Assembly (NCBI GenBank): GCA_015852425.1
Contig: JAAAIG010000996.1
Location: forward strand, 1 to 13,049
Origin: Gryganskiella cystojenkinii
Taxonomy: Eukaryota; Mortierellomycota; Mortierellomycetes; Mortierellales; Mortierellaceae
Direction: 5' to 3'
DNA: 13,049 nucleotides
Every line of letters starts with the position of its first letter. Position 1 is the stretch's first letter. The notes under the pieces were generated by a model. It saw only the letters and a list, made by a program, of their open reading frames with translations, was not told the DNA's origin and did no database searches. Below are positions 8,840 to 13,049 of the stretch, one piece after another. The position numbers and the translations under genes are program-made.

Positions 8840-9830
8840 TGATTGCAGTTGATATTGGCGTGATTGTTGATTGACCGATTTCCTTTTTTTTTTTTTCTTG
8901 GTTCGAAGCGAGTCGTTGCATAGGCGCGTTGCTTTTGCATAAGGTCGTTAAAAATAAGGTCGTAACGGGTCATTAAATAAAAAGGGCGTGATAGAACCCT
9001 TGGTCCACTTCATTTGTCGTTAACATGGTCGTAGGCGTTGTCGTTAAATAATTGTTGGTTTGAAGGTCGATGATTTTCATAATCATCAGCTTATCATGTT
9101 CGTGTTGTATATGTGTCTTGTATGTTGTTTGCTCCTTGGTACTTTTTTTTGTCGTTGTGGCCGTCGTCGTCGTCGTCATCGTAGCTATTGTCGTTGTCAG
9201 ATTTTCTTGTTCTCTCCAACAATGTCTTTCAAAAAATTGGTCTTGCAACACTCCTTTTTCTTCGTTTCTTGTTCTCCTGCTTGATCGACACGGCAAAAAT
9301 AAGACAGGCAATGGATCATTCGCAGGACAGAGAACGAGATGACAAATGATAAAAGTGATAAGAGACAGTTGATGAGGAGGCAAAAAAAGTGGTATATTTC
9401 TTTTTTCAAAAGAGGAGAGGAATAAGAAAAAGAGGGCATCAACTGAAAGAAAAAGAATTTTTTGGGGCGGTGTAAAAAGAAGAAAAAATGACAAGACATC
9501 AAAAAGGAATAAAAACGAGATGAGAGGAGGGAGGATCGACTGACTGACTGACTGACTGACTGACTGACTGGCTGAGTTGCTTGTTCATGTATAAAAGAAC
9601 ATTATGGAAAAGGTGGAGGAATTAACAAATGAGGATAAAAAGAAATAACGAACAAGCTCAACCGCAAGAAAGAGAAAGGGAGGAAATAAATACACGAGGT
9701 AACACGAACGAACCAACAGAAATGAATAAAAACTGCATGCGTAAGGAGGGGAGAAGAGTGATGATAAATGAGGACAAAGAAGATGGAGAGAGAACGAAAA
9801 GAGGGACGACAGATCAGAGCGATACACCTC
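8840..9830. other. Intergenic region between CDC24 3' end and the small gene
   Basis: On the minus strand 9290-9500 is CT-rich like a fungal promoter or start region, followed by an A-rich, ACG-repeat stretch (about 9147-9200) like a leader. Several TAACGAC words cluster at 8941-9060. The part near 9571-9830 should hold the CDC24 3' UTR; no AATAAA was found on the minus strand there. A TATAAAAG on the plus strand at about 9590 has no gene after it. Confidence 0.45.
9538..9570 (+). repeat. (GACT)n microsatellite, 33 nt
   Basis: Eight perfect GACT units plus one base, the reverse complement of the AGTC tract at 8004-8036 and of equal length. It lies about 260 nt past the CDC24 stop. Confidence 0.95.
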
Positions 9831-12186
9831 TTAACTGACGTGCAAGTTCATGACACCCTCGGCATAACAACTCTCAAAGGCGAGCGAGATGTCGTCGTCA
9901 TCCTTCATGATAATATAGTCATTGTCCTCATCCTTGTAGCGCAGACGCAACGGTTGAGAATCCGAGCGACGGCAGCCACAGAGACGAATTTTCTTCTCCA
10001 CACGCTCAATCAGCTCGTTGTATCCAATCTGGATCGGGACCACAATCAGGTACGCATCCTCCTGGAAGTTGACCTTGATCTTCAATTGGGGAACTCCCGC
10101 GCTCAAATTACTGTTCGAGGGCTGCTGACGCAATGTCCGGCTGACATCCGGTCTTGGAGAGCTATGGCGCGAGGGAATCGCGGGCACAGCTGGGACACCA
10201 GGGTACGATCCAACAGGGTAAGGCGTCGTCGGGGAATTTGGTCCGCTCGAGTTGGATGGGCGACGGTGATGCGAGTTGTGTGTGGGCATATCAGGAGCAT
10301 TGTGCCACTGAGGGTTGGCCGCAGCATGGATGTTGGGACTGCTCTGAGCACGGACACGCAATTGACCCGGGATTGGTGGCACTGGCGGCGCTGCTGACGG
10401 TGTGGCATTATAAGAGTAACCAGTCGAGGCATTGCGGGAGAGAGGCTGTCCCTGGGTATAGTCGTCCGAGCCATCGTGCGTCATGAACTTGGACATGGTC
10501 TCGGTCATGGGTGAGTGACCCTCACCATTGCTGCGTCGCTGCCAAGAACTACTACTGCTAGTCGAGCCGCGAGGGTTCGAGACTGTGGGAGAAGCAGGAT
10601 AGGACGAAGGAGGTGAGTATGGATATTCACCGGGGGACATGACACCCATGGCTGTACTTGAACTGCTGGTCGTGCGAGGAAGAGGGGGCAAAGACATGCC
10701 TGGAGGCGAGGGACGTCCGTTGGCTGCGGCATGGGCAGTGTATCCACCCACACGACCATTCCAGGGTCCAGTCGGTGGTACGGTGCCATCTTCAGTCTTG
10801 GCACGAGGACGCGATCCCAACATTTGCGGCTGAGAGGCGAGACCAAAGGGCAAGGAATTGCTGCGGTAACCTCTGGTATCTTCATAGACATCCTCTTCAT
10901 CGCCATCCAGATCGTCATCCAGATAATCATCGTCGTCACGGAAGAATGAGGACTGCTCGTGCGACATGGTTGGTACTCCGATAAAGTTGGTGGTCGAGAC
11001 AATGTTGGCCTTCTGGGCATTGGCGTCGGTCACGAGCTTGTCGAGCACAGCGTGCCACTTCTTGAGTTGATCCTCGTTTCTGCAACGAAGCTCGAATTCC
11101 TCTGCGGCCACGTTCCAGACGACATGAAGAACATACGATCCAGAAACAGAGACGGGAAGAATCGACTTGATGTTGTTGATATAAATACGTCCGTTAAGGT
11201 GGAGTGTTGGCTTGGGCTTGGCTCCACGGGGTAAGACCTTGGGCGGCTTCTTCTTGCTGACAATCTCTTGACAACAAACAAGGATCTTCTCAAACAAGAA
11301 GACCTCCAGAGCCTTATCCGAGTTTCCACGGGGGTTCAACAGGGTGTCGTGCAACAACAATGTGCCAAAGTCTGAGACGAGTTCGCCGTCCTTCCAGGCG
11401 ACCTTGTGTTGCAATGCTTGTGCGATCAAGTGGTTATCCTGCTTGCGGTTAGTCTCGTTAATACGGTCAGCGACACGCTTGATGGAAGCCTGGCCCTGAA
11501 CGAGGTCGCGATAGTAGGGGAACTCGGTGTCGGTCAACTTGATGAGCTCGTGCATAAAGAGAGGGTACTTGCAGATGCGCTGAACGGGCTTGATCAACTG
11601 AGAGGTGATTCCATGAGTGGGCTCCATCAAATGGGCCATTTTCTAGAGGAAGGATATGTAACAAGAACATGTTGAGGATACGACCCAATAAAAAAAAAGG
11701 ACAGTTGGAAAAGATGATAGATTGCGAAACTAGGAGCTGTTAACTTACGGCAAGCTTAGGAACTTCAGCAATGATCAGTTTGCTAGCCTCTGCAAAGTTG
11801 GCACAGAAAGGCTCATAGACAGAGAAAGCCTCTTCGTGCTGGAGGAAAACTTGACCAAAGTTCTGGTCGGGAGCACTGAAGGCGGCGTTGGTCTCGATGG
11901 CAATGAGGAAACGACGCTGAAAGTCGACAAGAGCGTTAAGGTTGGCAAAGATCAAATGGATGGCTTCGGGCGAGATGACAGTGCCATCGGTTTGCAGAGC
12001 GCGCATGTAGGCCTGGAGGTTCTCCAAGTCCTGAACGTAGCTACGCTCTGTCTCGAGAATCTCGTTAACGACCTTGGCGCGGTTATCAGTCGGCTTTGCG
12101 GGATCTGAATTGCGTTTGGTGCGTCTGGCGCGGAGCAAACCTTGATCTTCCATTCGGTCCAAGACCATACTGACGGTCTTGATAAC
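9831..12186 (-). CDS. CDC24: CDC24-type guanine nucleotide exchange factor for Cdc42, 5' partial
   Basis: Join 12186..11749 and 11642..9831 (intron 11748..11643, GTAAGT to CTAG, 106 nt, phase 0); 749 residues seen, stop TAA at 9833-9831. Cdc24 proteins load GTP on Cdc42 at sites of polarised growth. Domains (numbered from the first visible residue): DH about 37-212 (VVNEILETERSYVQDLENL; LIKPVQRICKYPL is the conserved helix), PH about 217-352 (EVFLFEKILVCC to LKKWHAVLDKL), acidic patch 381-401, Ser/Pro-rich linker, and C-terminal PB1 666-749 with an acidic OPCA-type motif (YKDEDNDYIIMKDDDD), the class that pairs with a basic PB1 such as that of Bem1. The first visible exon begins at AG|GTT (12186) with VIKTVSMVLDRMEDQ, which resembles the end of the CH-like domain, so exons upstream are expected. 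ATG 12168 (A at -3, G at +4) is a possible alternative start. Confidence 0.9.
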
Positions 12187-13049
12187 CTATTGAATATGAT
12201 TCATGCAAAAATAAAGGGATAGCCATGCCATTAGGAACAAAAAATGTCGACCAACAGACCAAAAAAAAAAATAACCGAGAAGGGGAAGGGGGGAGGATGG
12301 TTGGTGCGGCAGCAGAAACGGCGCATAAATTGTGGAAGTGTGCGCAGGGCAATGTTTTTGCGGAAAATAAAGGTGCCCGGTTTAGATAAACAAAGAATGT
12401 GTGGCGAAAAGCTTTGAGATAAGTAATGGATGGATGGGAAGGAAAGGGGTTTGGACGGGAACCAGCAAAACTCGGAGAACGGGGGTACAAGAACGCGGGA
12501 AGATCACCATGATCCCAAGAACTCGAGGCGAAGCGAGGACCCAAGATCACCGACAACCCCCGTTTCACCCCCCGCAACTCTGTCCAGGACCCGCGCAATT
12601 TTCTTTGAGCATTTTTCAGGGAGCGTTGAGCGGAACAAGATGGAAGGACAGAGGTCGAGCAAGTGAGAGGTTGTGTTTGTGCGTGCTTCATGTTTTGTTA
12701 TTTGTGTGTGAGTGTGTCGGACGTGGGTGCCTGTGCCTGTCAGTGTGTGCATTTATGCTGGCGGGAAACGACAAGCATAAAGCTGCAGCATTTTGATTGT
12801 TTGCGGTTGATGCTGCAAGCAAGAAAGAAAAAAAATGCAACGGACATCGAGCACAAAATAAAAAGGAATATCACGGTGCTCAGCCCGGGAAAACTGAGGG
12901 AATATGAGATGGGGGCACAAAAACGAACGTGGTATGGGAAGCCAAGATCCTATCGGGGATCGAGACAGAGGCAAAACGAGCTTGGACCATCGAGAAGGCA
13001 GAACAATTGAAAGGGAAGAGGGGGGAAGAGAGAGAGAGAGAACGAGAGA
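12187..13049. other. Non-coding region upstream of the visible CDC24 exons
   Basis: I read all three minus-strand frames and found no CH-like domain and no coding-looking exon. The region holds a T-run near the acceptor, a G/T-rich stretch on the plus strand at about 12670-12750, GC-rich segments at 12480-12660 and an (AG)n run at the end (about 13026-13041). The minus strand has no GTAAG or GTGAG donor. It may be a long intron, or promoter and leader of a shortened CDC24. Confidence 0.5.

Noticed and set aside
8415..8852. Plus-strand 145-codon frame opposite the small gene
   Set aside because: Codon pattern and charged protein composition fit the minus strand; the plus reading is Leu-rich at the place where the minus codes for Asn repeats.
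8973..9494. Minus-strand 173-codon frame with Thr-rich repeats
   Set aside because: Its first part is CT-rich promoter-like DNA and the Thr run is an ACG/ACA repeat; more likely leader than protein, though the end is close to the small gene.
9590..9597. TATAAAAG on the plus strand as a promoter
   Set aside because: No plus-strand gene follows; the DNA behind it is the 3' end of CDC24.
12086..12691. Minus-strand 201-codon frame running into the CDC24 exon in another frame
   Set aside because: It overlaps the CDC24 exon out of frame and shows no domain; the composition is that of non-coding DNA.
12401..12796. Plus-strand 131-codon frame upstream of CDC24
   Set aside because: The tail is coded by a G/T-rich simple stretch, and no family features are seen.

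Overview
The window looks like nuclear DNA of an early-diverging filamentous fungus (Mucoromycota, most likely Mortierellaceae-like). Evidence: spliced genes with short GT-AG introns of 92-343 nt, pyrimidine-rich leaders, many long A/T homopolymers in introns and intergenic DNA, CAA/CAG and AAC/AGC codon repeats in low-complexity protein regions, and proteins of fungal type (Cdc24-like RhoGEF, fungal SulP-STAS-cNMP transporter, wax-synthase-domain protein). The genus is an inference; no marker gene is present.

All supported genes lie on the minus strand, so transcription runs from high to low coordinates. From 13049 downward: (1) 12187-13049 is non-coding as far as I can read it. (2) 12186-9831 is the 3' part of a CDC24-type Cdc42 exchange factor (DH, PH, acidic/Ser-Pro linker, C-terminal PB1); the usual N-terminal CH-like domain is not in the window. 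(3) 8839-8516 is a small, unrecognised but coding-looking gene whose 5' and 3' ends are uncertain; it lies between two 33-nt tetranucleotide microsatellites that are reverse complements of each other. (4) 7631-2722 is a seven-exon, 1287-residue SulP/SLC26-type transporter with STAS and cyclic-nucleotide-binding domains (Vsb1/YGR125W-like) and a 430-residue Q/N/S-rich N-terminal extension; all exon phases close exactly. (5) 2212-394 is a two-exon, 572-residue wax-synthase/MBOAT_2-type membrane acyltransferase. Its apparent stop at 635 is skipped by a 100-nt phase-2 intron that adds a 48-residue acidic tail.

The genes do not form an obvious pathway: polarity signalling, vacuolar or plasma-membrane solute transport, and neutral-lipid synthesis. 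They look like ordinary neighbours, each with its own leader and 3' end. I see no tRNA, rRNA, CRISPR, transposon or viral sequence, and no clear new multi-gene system. The points most worth checking are gene-structure questions: the hidden last exon of the wax synthase, stopless 3n introns in the transporter, the missing CH exon of CDC24, and the small orphan gene with a possible frameshift at an A13 run.
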